DNA of 44,869 bases from Syntrophomonadaceae bacterium (GCA_012839645.1 DUMY01000086.1:1-44869); one strand, 5' to 3'. Shown: positions 1 to 9,471, counted from the first letter of the stretch. Translations and numbers: made by a program. Notes: a model not told the origin generated them from the sequence alone.

Positions 1-136
1 AGAGTATCTCTTGATCATGATAATAACCGGACTTTAAAACGACATCACCAAAGGGTGTTGCTATCATCAACTCTTTTTCCTTTTTCAAAAGGCCGGGGTC
101 ATAAAAACCTGTACCCCCGATGATTCCCGCTTTCAT
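1..136 (-). CDS. S-methyl-5'-thioadenosine/purine nucleoside phosphorylase family, N-terminal part (runs off the window start)
   Basis: Reverse translation from ATG at 136: MKAGIIGGTGFYDPGLLKKEKELMIATPFGDVVLKSGYYHDQEIL; GIIGGTGFYD is typical of MTAP/MTIP N-termini. Start overlaps the ftsY stop (ATGA). Absent from the ORF track because it is truncated. Confidence 0.82.
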   Translation of the reverse strand, partial: MKAGIIGGTGFYDPGLLKKEKELMIATPFGDVVLKSGYYHDQEIL

Positions 137-1059
137 CGCTCATCCTCCTCAGCAAAGAGTGCTCTCACAAACTCATGGCTATCAAAACCCCTGAGATCCC
201 CTATGCCCTCTCCTGTTCCTACGAGTTTGACCGGAATACCCAATTCCTCGAAGATAGCCAGCACAATTCCTCCCTTTGCTGTGCCATCGAGTTTGGTCAA
301 GGCAATCCCGGTTACCTTTGTGGCCTCCTTGAATAATTCAGCCTGTCGCATGGCATCCTGGCCGGTAGCAGCATCGATTACCAGCAGAACCTCGTGAGGT
401 GCTTCCGGAATCTCCCTGGTGATCACTCGCTGAATTTTCCGCAGCTCCTCCATAAGATTTGTTTTTGTATGGAGACGACCGGCCGTATCGATGATCATTA
501 CATCAATACCCCGTTTTTTTGCTGCCTGAAGTGCATCAAAAACCACTGCAGCCGGGTCTGAACCTGCCATATGCTTGATCATCTCAGAATCCGTTCTTTC
601 ACTCCAAATTTCTAACTGCTCAACAGCTGCAGCACGGAAGGTATCTGCAGCAACCAGGAGCACCTCTTTTCCATGTTGACGCATCCGGTAGGCCAGTTTT
701 CCGATGGTCGTGGTTTTTCCCACACCATTGACACCAACAACCAGGATCACAGTTGGCGGAGTGGTGTTTATCTCCAAGGAAGCCTGTTCGCCCAACAATT
801 CCTTCATTTTTTCCTGAAGCAGTTCACGGACTTCCGCTGTTTCACCGATCTTGCGCTGTTTAACTTCGTGGCGTATCTCATCTACCAGGCGGCAGGTAGC
901 AGCAACCCCCACATCAGCCTGCAGCAGGATACCCTCCAGCTCCTCATAAAACTCTTCATCGATTTTTTTATGCACTGAAACCAGCTGTGTCACTTTGGAA
1001 ACAAAATTTTGACGCGTTTTTTTCAGGGAATCCTTTAGTTTAGAAAAAAAAGCAGCCAT
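133..1059 (-). CDS. ftsY: Signal recognition particle receptor FtsY
   Basis: 308 aa; NG-domain GTPase motifs GVNGVGKTTTIGKLA, DTFRAAA, DTAGRLH, TKLDGTAKGG. Confidence 0.97.
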   Translation of the reverse strand: MAAFFSKLKDSLKKTRQNFVSKVTQLVSVHKKIDEEFYEELEGILLQADVGVAATCRLVDEIRHEVKQRKIGETAEVRELLQEKMKELLGEQASLEINTTPPTVILVVGVNGVGKTTTIGKLAYRMRQHGKEVLLVAADTFRAAAVEQLEIWSERTDSEMIKHMAGSDPAAVVFDALQAAKKRGIDVMIIDTAGRLHTKTNLMEELRKIQRVITREIPEAPHEVLLVIDAATGQDAMRQAELFKEATKVTGIALTKLDGTAKGGIVLAIFEELGIPVKLVGTGEGIGDLRGFDSHEFVRALFAEEDER

Positions 1060-1136
1060 CTCATCACAATCCTTTGAACATAATGGTCAAATTCATGCCC
1101 TATTTTATCACAAGAAGAGTGGATGGTTCACTCCAC

Positions 1137-4100
1137 TCATGAAATATATTGCTGTTCATCATTTTCGGGGTTGTATTCACCAAGCTGAACGGTAACCAGT
1201 TTGGAAATCCCGGGCTCCTCCATAGTAACTCCATAGAGGTGATCAGCGATCTCCATCGTCTGGTAGCGGTGTGAAATTAATATTAACTGGCAGTCAGCAC
1301 TCCAACCTCGCAAAAAGTTAGCAAAGCGAACCAGATTGGCCTCATCGAGAAATGCCTCAACCTCATCCAATAAATAGAAAGGACTGGGGTTTGACTGCAG
1401 CATGGCAAAAAGAAAGGCAATCCCCGTCAAAGACTTCTCTCCCCCTGAAAGCAGGGAAAGATGACGCGGCTTTTTTCCACGAGGAACAACACAGATATCA
1501 ACCCCCGTCTCCAGAAGATCATCCTCCTCTGTAAGCAGCAGGTCTGCCCTCCCACCCTCACTGAGCAGGGAAAATATTTCCTGAAAATCTGCCCTTATTT
1601 TCCGGAAGGTTTTCTGAAACCTTACTTCAGCAATCCGATCCAGTTCATCGATCATCTGGGTAAGAGAGCGTTTTCCATCTTCCAAATCTTCAATTTGCTG
1701 TTCCAGGTAAGCGATCCTGTCTTGGACTTCCTGGTACTCTCCAGGTGCAGCAAAGTTAATCTCCCCGAGTGCCTCCATTTCCTGCTTGACTGCAGCAATT
1801 TCTTTTTTTAGGGCAAGTTCCTCCCGGCGACTGAATGTCTTGACATCATCTCCCAGATCCAGTTTCAAATTATTTTCATTCGCCTGGCTGAGGATCTGTT
1901 CCTTTAGATCATTTAAGTGCTGTAATTTGATGCTGTTGTTTTGCAACCGCTGCTGTGACTTAAGGGTGACCTCTTTAAGTTTGATGTATCTCTTTTCTTT
2001 AGCATTTACATACCTTTCTCTGGCAACCACCTGCTTTTTCATGGAAGCAATGGCTTGATTAAGCTTCTCTTTTAACCTAATCCAGGCATCCAGGTCTCCT
2101 CGCAGAGACTTCTCTTGTTTTTGATTAATTTCCTTTTCAACATGGAGTGCAGCCTGATCCTTCTCCATTTTCAAAAACTCCTGACTGCGCATCTCTAGCA
2201 GCTGCTGCAGCTGTTTGCGCTTCTGTTCTTGGTGTTTCAAATCCTGGGACAATGTGCTGTAAGAAACCTGTGCTGCAGAAAGTCTGGACATCAGTTCCTG
2301 GGTTTTATCCTCTGAGTGGCGGCGAGCTTTTTCCAACTTCGCCCTTATACCTTCAGCTTCTCGTTCCCTGGCAGCAATTGATTCCAATTTCCGCTCTAGC
2401 ATACTGATTTGCTCATCGAAATCTTGTTGATGATAGAGTAGCTCCTCCCCTTCCAGCCGGTAGGTCTCGGTAGAATCAGCTAGGTGCTTTAACTCCTGTC
2501 TCCAGGTGCTTAATCTCTGCGCTCCATTCCTCCTGGCCTCTTCTATCTGTTTAATCTTTTCTCTGAGATCATGAATCCTATTTCTTGCTTGTTCAAGCTC
2601 TAACTTCAACTCCTGAGCTCGCTCCTTGCAAGAAACAAACTTCTGGCGCTCTTTTATAATCTGTGTCTCCAGTTCTTTTATTTCCTGTTTGCGCCGGCGT
2701 GTTGATGGATAACGGGAACGCACTCTGCCTCCTGTAAACAAGCCTCCTGCTTGGATCAGCTCCCCATCCATAGTAACAACCCGATACCTGTAATTATTTT
2801 TCTCTGCAAACGAACTTGCATGCTGAATATTATCAGCAAGATATGTCCTTCCCAGCAGATATTCCGCCAGCTTTTTATAACGCTCTTCACAGATCACTAA
2901 ATCAGAGAGCCGTCCGATCACACCCTCGACCATAACAACATTATCCCTTTTATTAAATGTTCTATGGTCAAGTGCCTGCAGCGGAAAGAAGCTCGCTCTT
3001 CCTCCCTTTTCCCTTTTTAACAAAGCAATGGCTTCCTGGGCAGCCTTTGGAGTTTTGCAAATAAAATGATGAGCAGCACGCCCCAGAGCAGTATCTAAAG
3101 CAGTTCCATAGGGGGAGGGAATGCTCATCAGTTCCTCCACAAGGTGAAGTGTATCCCCATCAAACTTGACACCTTTAGCCAGCGCCTGAAGAACTCTTTT
3201 TACCCCATACTGGTAGCCTTCTTGATTTTCCTCTGCATCTTTGAGAACCTGAAAGCGTACCTGAAGCCTATCAGTCTTCTGTGAAAGAGATTGTAGTTTT
3301 GAAGAATATTCCTCTTGCTCCCTGGTCAACGACTGTGCAAGGCTTTCCTCTTTTTCTAGTTTGACCTTATAGGCTTCTTGAGATGCTTCGTATTCTTTAC
3401 ACAGCTCCTGAACCTCACGGATCTTTGCTTCCAGTTCCGTACAGTGGGTTTTCCCTTTATTGGTCTTTTGGCCAAGGGCCTCCCGCTGGCGTGCCAATAC
3501 CTCTTTTTTATTCTTCTGCACCTGAAGTTCACTAACCAAGGCTGTTTTTTGATGGAGCACCTCAAAAATCTCCTGATCAACACTCTCCCAGGTCCTGTTT
3601 GCTTCCTTTTTTTGTTCTTCCCAGTCTTTTTTCTCTGCTAAAAGATCTTCAACATCCCTCTCTGCCTGGGACTGCAGATCTTTCAATTTTTTGCACACAG
3701 CTATTGCCTCAGCCAGTTCTTGTTCAGTTTCCGCCTTTCTTTGTACAATTACCGCAATTCTGGCCTCCAGTTCAGCCCTCCTGTCATCAACAGCACCTAC
3801 CTTCTCCTCCAGTCGAGCAAGATCAGAATGGGACTCCTGAAGAAGCCTTTGTACCTCACTTAAATCCTCTTCTTTTTGCTCGATAGTATTAAGCCTCAAA
3901 GACATTCCTTCCCGGAATTCTGCAAGCTGTTTTTCCAGTATTGTAATAGTCTCCTGTATTCGTCCTAAAAAAGACTCCAGTTGATGGGAATTCTTGTATA
4001 TATCGTCTTCTTTCTTCTTAGCCCCGACCAGTTGGCCTTCCAACAAGCGCAACTCTGTTTCCCGATGATCTTGAGCAAATCTTCGATATTGCTCTGCAAC

Positions 4101-4730
4101 CTCTGCCTGTTTCTGTAAAGGAAGCCGCCTTTTATTCATCTCTATCAGAAGATCCTCTAAACGGGCCAGAGAGCCATCTGTTTCCCGCAGCCTTTTTATG
4201 GTATCGGATTTGCGCTGGCGATAACTGCTCACACCAGCAATTTCTTCGATAAAAACCCTTCTTTCTTGAGGGCGCACCAATGTAAACTCGTCAATCTTAC
4301 CCTGGGAAGTAATAGAAAAAGCCGCTCGGCTGATACCACACTGAGCAAAAAGCTCTCGGATATCACGCAGGCGGCATAATTGTTTATTGATAAAATATTC
4401 CCCTTCCCCTGACCTATAAACACGCCTGGTGATGCTTATTTCCTCATAGGGCAGGGATAGAACTCGTCTCCTGTTATCGAATGTTAGCGATACTTCAGCC
4501 ATCCCATGGGGGCGTCGTCTGGAAGTTCCTGAAAAAATGACATCATCCATTCTGTACCCCCTTAGAGACCGGGCACTCTGCTCCCCTAATACCCACTGGA
4601 CGGCGTCTGTTATATTGCTCTTCCCACAACCATTGGGTCCAACAATAACTGTAATGCCCTTTTCAAACTCAATATTAACCCGTTCCGCAAAAGACTTAAA
4701 ACCCTGAATTTCTAAACGTTTGAGATACAT
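1137..4730 (-). CDS. smc: Chromosome segregation protein SMC
   Basis: 1197 aa; Walker A GPNGCGKSNI, hinge, long coiled coils, LSGGEKSLTGIAFLFA signature, DEVEAFLD Walker B. Confidence 0.97.
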   Translation of the reverse strand: MYLKRLEIQGFKSFAERVNIEFEKGITVIVGPNGCGKSNITDAVQWVLGEQSARSLRGYRMDDVIFSGTSRRRPHGMAEVSLTFDNRRRVLSLPYEEISITRRVYRSGEGEYFINKQLCRLRDIRELFAQCGISRAAFSITSQGKIDEFTLVRPQERRVFIEEIAGVSSYRQRKSDTIKRLRETDGSLARLEDLLIEMNKRRLPLQKQAEVAEQYRRFAQDHRETELRLLEGQLVGAKKKEDDIYKNSHQLESFLGRIQETITILEKQLAEFREGMSLRLNTIEQKEEDLSEVQRLLQESHSDLARLEEKVGAVDDRRAELEARIAVIVQRKAETEQELAEAIAVCKKLKDLQSQAERDVEDLLAEKKDWEEQKKEANRTWESVDQEIFEVLHQKTALVSELQVQKNKKEVLARQREALGQKTNKGKTHCTELEAKIREVQELCKEYEASQEAYKVKLEKEESLAQSLTREQEEYSSKLQSLSQKTDRLQVRFQVLKDAEENQEGYQYGVKRVLQALAKGVKFDGDTLHLVEELMSIPSPYGTALDTALGRAAHHFICKTPKAAQEAIALLKREKGGRASFFPLQALDHRTFNKRDNVVMVEGVIGRLSDLVICEERYKKLAEYLLGRTYLADNIQHASSFAEKNNYRYRVVTMDGELIQAGGLFTGGRVRSRYPSTRRRKQEIKELETQIIKERQKFVSCKERAQELKLELEQARNRIHDLREKIKQIEEARRNGAQRLSTWRQELKHLADSTETYRLEGEELLYHQQDFDEQISMLERKLESIAAREREAEGIRAKLEKARRHSEDKTQELMSRLSAAQVSYSTLSQDLKHQEQKRKQLQQLLEMRSQEFLKMEKDQAALHVEKEINQKQEKSLRGDLDAWIRLKEKLNQAIASMKKQVVARERYVNAKEKRYIKLKEVTLKSQQRLQNNSIKLQHLNDLKEQILSQANENNLKLDLGDDVKTFSRREELALKKEIAAVKQEMEALGEINFAAPGEYQEVQDRIAYLEQQIEDLEDGKRSLTQMIDELDRIAEVRFQKTFRKIRADFQEIFSLLSEGGRADLLLTEEDDLLETGVDICVVPRGKKPRHLSLLSGGEKSLTGIAFLFAMLQSNPSPFYLLDEVEAFLDEANLVRFANFLRGWSADCQLILISHRYQTMEIADHLYGVTMEEPGISKLVTVQLGEYNPENDEQQYIS

Positions 4731-4747
4731 AATTAAATAACAACGCC

Positions 4748-5008
4748 CTATCTAGGCTCAACAATAAATTTAATTGCTGTCCGCTCTTCGCCATCAATGG
4801 TAATCTCTGCAAAAGCAGGTATTGCTATTAAATCAATCCCATTAGACGCTATAAAACCACGAGCAATAGCAATTGCTTTCACTGTCTGGTTAACAGCCCC
4901 CGCACCAACAGCTTGTAGTTCAGCAGCTCCTTGTTCTCTCAACATTGCAGTAAGAGCACCGGCTACTGATTTAGGATTTGATTTAGCTGCAACTTTAAGC
5001 ATTTCCAC
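4748..5008 (-). CDS. spoVS: Stage V sporulation protein S
   Basis: 86 aa; MEMLKVAAKSNPKSVAGALTAMLREQG...QTVKAIAIARGFIASNGIDL matches SpoVS. Confidence 0.95.
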   Translation of the reverse strand: MEMLKVAAKSNPKSVAGALTAMLREQGAAELQAVGAGAVNQTVKAIAIARGFIASNGIDLIAIPAFAEITIDGEERTAIKFIVEPR

Positions 5009-5065
5009 CAGGTTATCCCCCTTTTAATTTTGCATCGTTTTATATATGGCTTGATATGGTTATAT

Positions 5066-5092
5066 CTTCGACCCAGGATGCAAAATTCCTGC
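5066..5092 (-). promoter_or_regulatory. Sigma-H-like promoter upstream of spoVS
   Basis: Minus strand GCAGGAATT (5092-5084) - 11 nt - GTCGAAG (5072-5066); fits RnAGGAwWW-N11/12-RnnGAAT with one mismatch. Confidence 0.5.
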
Positions 5093-5102
5093 CAGCAGGG
5101 GT

Positions 5103-5789
5103 TTACCAGGTGCATTTTTCCATAGCTTCCTTAGCTGCTTGTTGTTCAGACTCCTTCTTAGATTTTCCAGTGCCCGAACCCAGCAATCGGTTATTCAGAT
5201 AGACACCCGATGTAAAGAGTTTGTCATGATCAGGACCCATTTCCGACAGAAGACGATAGGTCAAGTGGTCATTGCCCCTTCGCTGGATTGTTTCCTGTAG
5301 CAAGGTCTTAAAATCACTGGATACACCTTGCACGGTTTTTTCAATCTTCTCTTGAAGAATGGACCACAAAAAACTACAGACCTTTTGCCAGCCCTGGTCC
5401 AGGAAAACTGCCGCTGTTAAGGCCTCAAAGGCATCTGCCAGGATCGATGCCCGATCTTTTCCTCCGGAAAGGGCTTCCCCGCGGCCTAGGCATATATAAT
5501 CGCCTAAGTCCAATTCCCGCGCAATACTGGCCAGGGAAGACTCACAGACAACTGCTGCTCTTACTTTAGTCAGCTCTCCCTCTGAAGACTGCGGGTAATG
5601 TTGATAAAGAAAATACGCTACTGCAGATCCTAAAACTGCATCACCTAAAAATTCCAACCGCTGGTTGTGCTTTTTTACTTCTGGGTGCTCTGCCAAATAA
5701 GAGGGGTGAATCATAGCTAAGTTCAGCAATTCCGGTCGTTTAAAATTAACATCGACCTTCTTTTGTAATTGATCAAGTTTGGGCTCCAC
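5103..5789 (-). CDS. rnc: Ribonuclease III
   Basis: 228 aa; RLEFLGDAVLGSAVA signature and C-terminal dsRBD (GSGTGKSKKESEQQAAKEAM). Confidence 0.97.
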   Translation of the reverse strand: MEPKLDQLQKKVDVNFKRPELLNLAMIHPSYLAEHPEVKKHNQRLEFLGDAVLGSAVAYFLYQHYPQSSEGELTKVRAAVVCESSLASIARELDLGDYICLGRGEALSGGKDRASILADAFEALTAAVFLDQGWQKVCSFLWSILQEKIEKTVQGVSSDFKTLLQETIQRRGNDHLTYRLLSEMGPDHDKLFTSGVYLNNRLLGSGTGKSKKESEQQAAKEAMEKCTW

Positions 5790-5850
5790 TTCTATTGCCT
5801 CCCGGCGACTCTTGAATTTTTGAGTCCCGGAGCAGGGCCCGGGACTCTAT

Positions 5851-6120
5851 CTATTGGCAATCTTTAATATAATCTACAACCTCTCCCACAGTTCGAATTT
5901 TTTCCACATCTTCATCGGGAATCTCGAGATCAAATTCCTCTTCGAACGCCATAATCAGTTCAACAATATCCAAAGAGTCGGCATCCAGTTCTTCGAAGGA
6001 TGTTGTAGGGGTTAATTCTTCTCCTTCGACACCGAGCTGTTCTATGATAATGGATTTCACCTTATCGAAAATCCCGTTTCCGTTCAAACCGCTCACTCCC
6101 TCACCTCCTCTGGGTATCAC
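5851..6120 (-). CDS. acpP: Acyl carrier protein (GTG start at ~6096 is more likely, after GGAGGTGAGGGA)
   Basis: [30 protein letters not shown]; phosphopantetheine DSL site. Confidence 0.95.
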   Translation of the reverse strand: MIPRGGEGVSGLNGNGIFDKVKSIIIEQLGVEGEELTPTTSFEELDADSLDIVELIMAFEEEFDLEIPDEDVEKIRTVGEVVDYIKDCQ

Positions 6121-6140
6121 CGCTTGATCACCGCTTATCG

Positions 6141-6167
6141 TAAAACGATTTAACTAAAATCATTTTA
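6141..6167. promoter_or_regulatory. 27-bp imperfect palindrome, operator candidate overlapping the acpP -10
   Basis: taaaacgattt-aacta-aaatcatttta: 10/11 arm positions pair around a 5-nt centre. Confidence 0.4.
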
Positions 6168-6189
6168 AACAGCAATAATAAATTGTCAA
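6162..6189 (-). promoter_or_regulatory. Sigma-A promoter of acpP-rnc
   Basis: Minus strand TTGACA (6189-6184) - 16 nt - TAAAAT (6167-6162). Confidence 0.65.
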
Positions 6190-6213
6190 GTCTTTTCAAA
6201 CTTTCCAAGTGTA

Positions 6214-7212
6214 TTACTTATCTATTAGTCCCCTTCTCATCACATCCAATAAATCACTTTGCGCTGCTTGGTAGGCGTAGTGAATAGCATTTTTAACCGC
6301 CCGTGCCCGGGATGTACCGTGGCAGATAATACTGATTCCCTCAACCCCTAATAATGGAGCACCTCCATACTCACTGTAGTCCACCTTTTTTGTCAACTCT
6401 TTTAACCCGGGTTTTACTAAAAAACCGCCACATACACGCAGAGGATTCTTGGTCAGCTCTTCTTTAATCATGCTCATTAAAGCTGTTGCAATACCCTCCA
6501 CAGCCTTTAATGTTATATTGCCCACAAAACCGTCACAAACAACAATATCAGCATCTGCTGTCATCAACTCACGGCTTTCCACATTACCAACAAAATTAAG
6601 ATCTCCTGCTTTTTTCAAAAGATGATGAGCTTCCACTACCAACTCATTGCCTTTGCTGGGCTCACTCCCCACACTAAGGAGCGCTACACGTGGGTTTTCT
6701 ATTCGCAGGACACTTTCGGCAAATACACTCCCTAGGTAAGCAAACTGTAACAAGTGCCGCGCTTTGGCATCGGCATTGGCTCCGGAATCGATCAACACCC
6801 GGGGCAGTCCGTCAGGACAAGGCAGAACTGTGGCAATGCCCGGGCGCTCAATACCTGGGATGCGTCCCAGCTCAAATAGCGATGCTGCCATCTGGGCACC
6901 CGTATTTCCGGCAGACACCAAGGCAGCAGCCTGTCCGTTCTTTACCAACCTGGCTGCCACAACAAGTGATGCATCCTTTTTCCTTCGCACAGCCTTAGCC
7001 GGGTGTTCATCCATACCGATACTCTCACTGGCATGCACCACCGAGATCAGCCCACTAGGATAGCTGTATTTTTTTAATTCTTCCTGTACCGCCTTTTCTG
7101 AACCAACCAGGATGACTTTGATGCCGTCGCTTATTACAGCATCGACCGCTCCTTTGACAATTTCCTCCGGCGCATAATCGCCTCCCATGGCATCTACAGC
7201 AATCATCCTCAT
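6214..7212 (-). CDS. plsX: Phosphate acyltransferase PlsX
   Basis: 332 aa; MRMIAVDAMGGDYAPEEIVKGAV start and full-length PlsX pattern. Confidence 0.96.
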   Translation of the reverse strand: MRMIAVDAMGGDYAPEEIVKGAVDAVISDGIKVILVGSEKAVQEELKKYSYPSGLISVVHASESIGMDEHPAKAVRRKKDASLVVAARLVKNGQAAALVSAGNTGAQMAASLFELGRIPGIERPGIATVLPCPDGLPRVLIDSGANADAKARHLLQFAYLGSVFAESVLRIENPRVALLSVGSEPSKGNELVVEAHHLLKKAGDLNFVGNVESRELMTADADIVVCDGFVGNITLKAVEGIATALMSMIKEELTKNPLRVCGGFLVKPGLKELTKKVDYSEYGGAPLLGVEGISIICHGTSRARAVKNAIHYAYQAAQSDLLDVMRRGLIDK

Positions 7213-7233
7213 TTAATCACCTCTCATAGAAAA

Positions 7234-7264
7234 AAAGACAAGCAGGATTCTACCACTTGTCTTT
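7234..7264 (-). terminator. Intrinsic terminator/attenuator between rpmF and plsX
   Basis: Minus strand AAAGACAAG-...-CTTGTCTTTTTTT, 9-bp stem followed by a T run, ending ~20 nt before the plsX start. Confidence 0.7.
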
Positions 7265-7281
7265 ACTCACAGCTGCGTTAT

Positions 7282-7473
7282 TTATGATTTTTTTACAACT
7301 TCTTTTTCCCGGTAGTAACCACATTCATCACAGACAAAGTGTGCTCTTTTAGGTTCATGGCATTGTGGACACAGCACAACAGTAGGTTTACTATGCTTAA
7401 TTGCCGCCCTTCGCTTATTTTTCCGGGCTCTAGATCTTCTTCTTTTTGGAACAGCCATTTGGATTACCCCCAT
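7282..7473 (-). CDS. rpmF: 50S ribosomal protein L32, Zn-binding form (true start probably 7458)
   Basis: MAVPKRRRSRARKNKRR...CPQCHEPKRAHFVCDECGYY. Confidence 0.96.
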   Translation of the reverse strand: MGVIQMAVPKRRRSRARKNKRRAAIKHSKPTVVLCPQCHEPKRAHFVCDECGYYREKEVVKKS

Positions 7474-7476
7474 GTT

Positions 7477-8022
7477 TTATTTAGATTTTTTATTTTGATC
7501 CTTAATAAGTTGACCCAACACAGCCAGCCGCGGATCGATCTCTTCTTTTTTACAGCTGCACTGCTGGGTATTGCGGTCACAACCACACTGGGGACATAAC
7601 CCCCTACACTCAGGTCTGCAAACCGGTTTCATGGGCAACACTAACTGCAGTGCCTCACTGATAGTACCTGACATATCAATTTCATCACCACAATAAGTCC
7701 TTACTGATTCCTCCATCTCACCAGGAAGATCCTCTCCCTCACGATAAAAGTTTTCCGCAAATTGTGTTTCTAAGTTAAGGGAAAAGTTTTTTAAGCAAAG
7801 GCTGCAGATAAGATCCACTTCTCCTGTAATCTTACCCTGAACATAGATCCCCTCTCCTGTATTCATTGCCTCACAATCAACAGTGAGGTCCCTAAAGGTG
7901 GTTTTTTGGCCGGAAATATCAAGAGAAAAATCCGGCACACTGCCCAGGAACTCTTCGGTACGACCTTTTGCTTTTCTGAGTTCACTAATATCAATTCTCA
8001 CAGCAGTCACTCCTAATAACAC
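7477..8022 (-). CDS. DUF177/YceD family protein
   Basis: Position upstream of rpmF; CSLCLKNF and CRPECRGLCPQCGCDRN cysteine motifs. Confidence 0.92.
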   Translation of the reverse strand: MLLGVTAVRIDISELRKAKGRTEEFLGSVPDFSLDISGQKTTFRDLTVDCEAMNTGEGIYVQGKITGEVDLICSLCLKNFSLNLETQFAENFYREGEDLPGEMEESVRTYCGDEIDMSGTISEALQLVLPMKPVCRPECRGLCPQCGCDRNTQQCSCKKEEIDPRLAVLGQLIKDQNKKSK

Positions 8023-8060
8023 TCCAAATTATAACGATGACCTGGGACAATGTCAATAAA

Positions 8061-8092
8061 AAAGGGGAAGGTAGCTACCCTTCCCCCTTTTA
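8061..8092 (-). terminator. Intrinsic terminator downstream of ackA
   Basis: Minus strand AAAAGGGGGAAGGGTAGCTACCTTCCCCTTTTTTATT. Confidence 0.85.
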
Positions 8093-8105
8093 ATCTTGAT
8101 TTAAC

Positions 8106-9446
8106 TCAGCCCGGGATCTTAGCTACAGCCTTGGCCTTTTCCGGTTTCTTCTCCAGTTCCTTTTCAAATTCTTTATCCCGCATAGCGTTCCGATAACCAG
8201 GTTCCTGGAATGAATATGTAAAGTTGGTGTGTTCATCATAACGGTTTTCTAACAGGGCGACAACATCCTCCACAAACACTAATTCTTCATCTGTGGGGAT
8301 GACAAATGTTTTGACCTTAGAGTCTGCTGCAGAAATATCGGACTCAGAGTTTCTGGTCATAGCCACCTTGTTCTTTTCAGGATCAATCTTGATTCCCATA
8401 AACTCTAAGCCTTCCATTGACCGAGCCCTAATATCCGGAGCCATCTCTCCGACCCCGGCGGTCCAAACAACAGCATCAACACCACCCAAAGCGGCAGCAT
8501 AAGCACCAATATATTTCTTGAGACGGTAGCATTCTACTTCAAAAGCCAATTCCGCTCTCTTATCCCCGTCAGCCATGGCTTCGAGGACATCGCGGCGATC
8601 TGTATATTGGCCAGTAATCCCTAGCAAACCGCTCTCCTTATTGATAATAGTTTCCATATCTTTCGGAGATTGATTCAACTTCTGCATCATATAGAAACCT
8701 ACGGCAGCATCAAAGTCCCCGGCACGGGTACCCATAACCAGCCCTTCCTGAGGTGTGAAGCCCATGCTGGTGTCATAGGAAATCCCTTTCTTAACCGCAT
8801 TGGCACTGACACCATTACCCACATGGAGCAAGATCAGGTTAATATCAAAGGGATCTTTCCCGAGAAGAACCGCAGCCCTTTTAGCAACATAAAGCAGCGA
8901 TGTCCCGTGGAAACCATAGCGGCGCACTTTATTCTTTTCATACCAATCATACGGTAAAGCATAAATAAACTGTGACGGTTTCATGGTCTGATGCCAAGCA
9001 GTATCCATCACTGCCATGTGCGGCACATCAGGTAAAATGCTCACAGCTGCCTCAATTCCCAGAATATTTGCCGGGTTGTGCAGAGGTGCCAGGTCCTGGA
9101 TCTCTTTAAATGCCTTGATCACTTCATCATCGATAATTACAGACTTGGCAAACCTTTCTCCCCCATGAACAACTCTGTGTCCCACAGCATCGATCTCTTT
9201 AACATCTTTTAAAACCCCGTGTTCCGGGCTTACCAGGAGCTCCAGAATCAGCTCAACAGCTTCAGTGTGGGTGGGGCATTCCCTTTCTATTTTGACCTTA
9301 TCGCGCCCGGTAGCCTCATGCTCGCAAAAAGAACCTCCAATGGTCACCCGCTCTACAATTCCCTTACACATGATGTCTTTAGCGTCCCAATCATAGACCA
9401 TGTATTTAGCAGAAGAACTCCCGCAGTTTAAAACGAGAATTTTCAT
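8106..9446 (-). CDS. ackA: Acetate kinase (divergent, C-terminal extension)
   Basis: 446 aa; MKILVLNCGSSSAKY, VGHRVVHGGERF, DTSMGFTPQEGLVMGTRAGD. Confidence 0.93.
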   Translation of the reverse strand: MKILVLNCGSSSAKYMVYDWDAKDIMCKGIVERVTIGGSFCEHEATGRDKVKIERECPTHTEAVELILELLVSPEHGVLKDVKEIDAVGHRVVHGGERFAKSVIIDDEVIKAFKEIQDLAPLHNPANILGIEAAVSILPDVPHMAVMDTAWHQTMKPSQFIYALPYDWYEKNKVRRYGFHGTSLLYVAKRAAVLLGKDPFDINLILLHVGNGVSANAVKKGISYDTSMGFTPQEGLVMGTRAGDFDAAVGFYMMQKLNQSPKDMETIINKESGLLGITGQYTDRRDVLEAMADGDKRAELAFEVECYRLKKYIGAYAAALGGVDAVVWTAGVGEMAPDIRARSMEGLEFMGIKIDPEKNKVAMTRNSESDISAADSKVKTFVIPTDEELVFVEDVVALLENRYDEHTNFTYSFQEPGYRNAMRDKEFEKELEKKPEKAKAVAKIPG

Positions 9447-9471
9447 GGTTTTTCCCCCTTCCCTGATCTTA

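Noticed and set aside
203-4000. Plus-strand ORFs antisense to ftsY and smc (60-116 aa)
   Set aside because: Compositional shadow ORFs opposite well-defined conserved genes, with no family resemblance.
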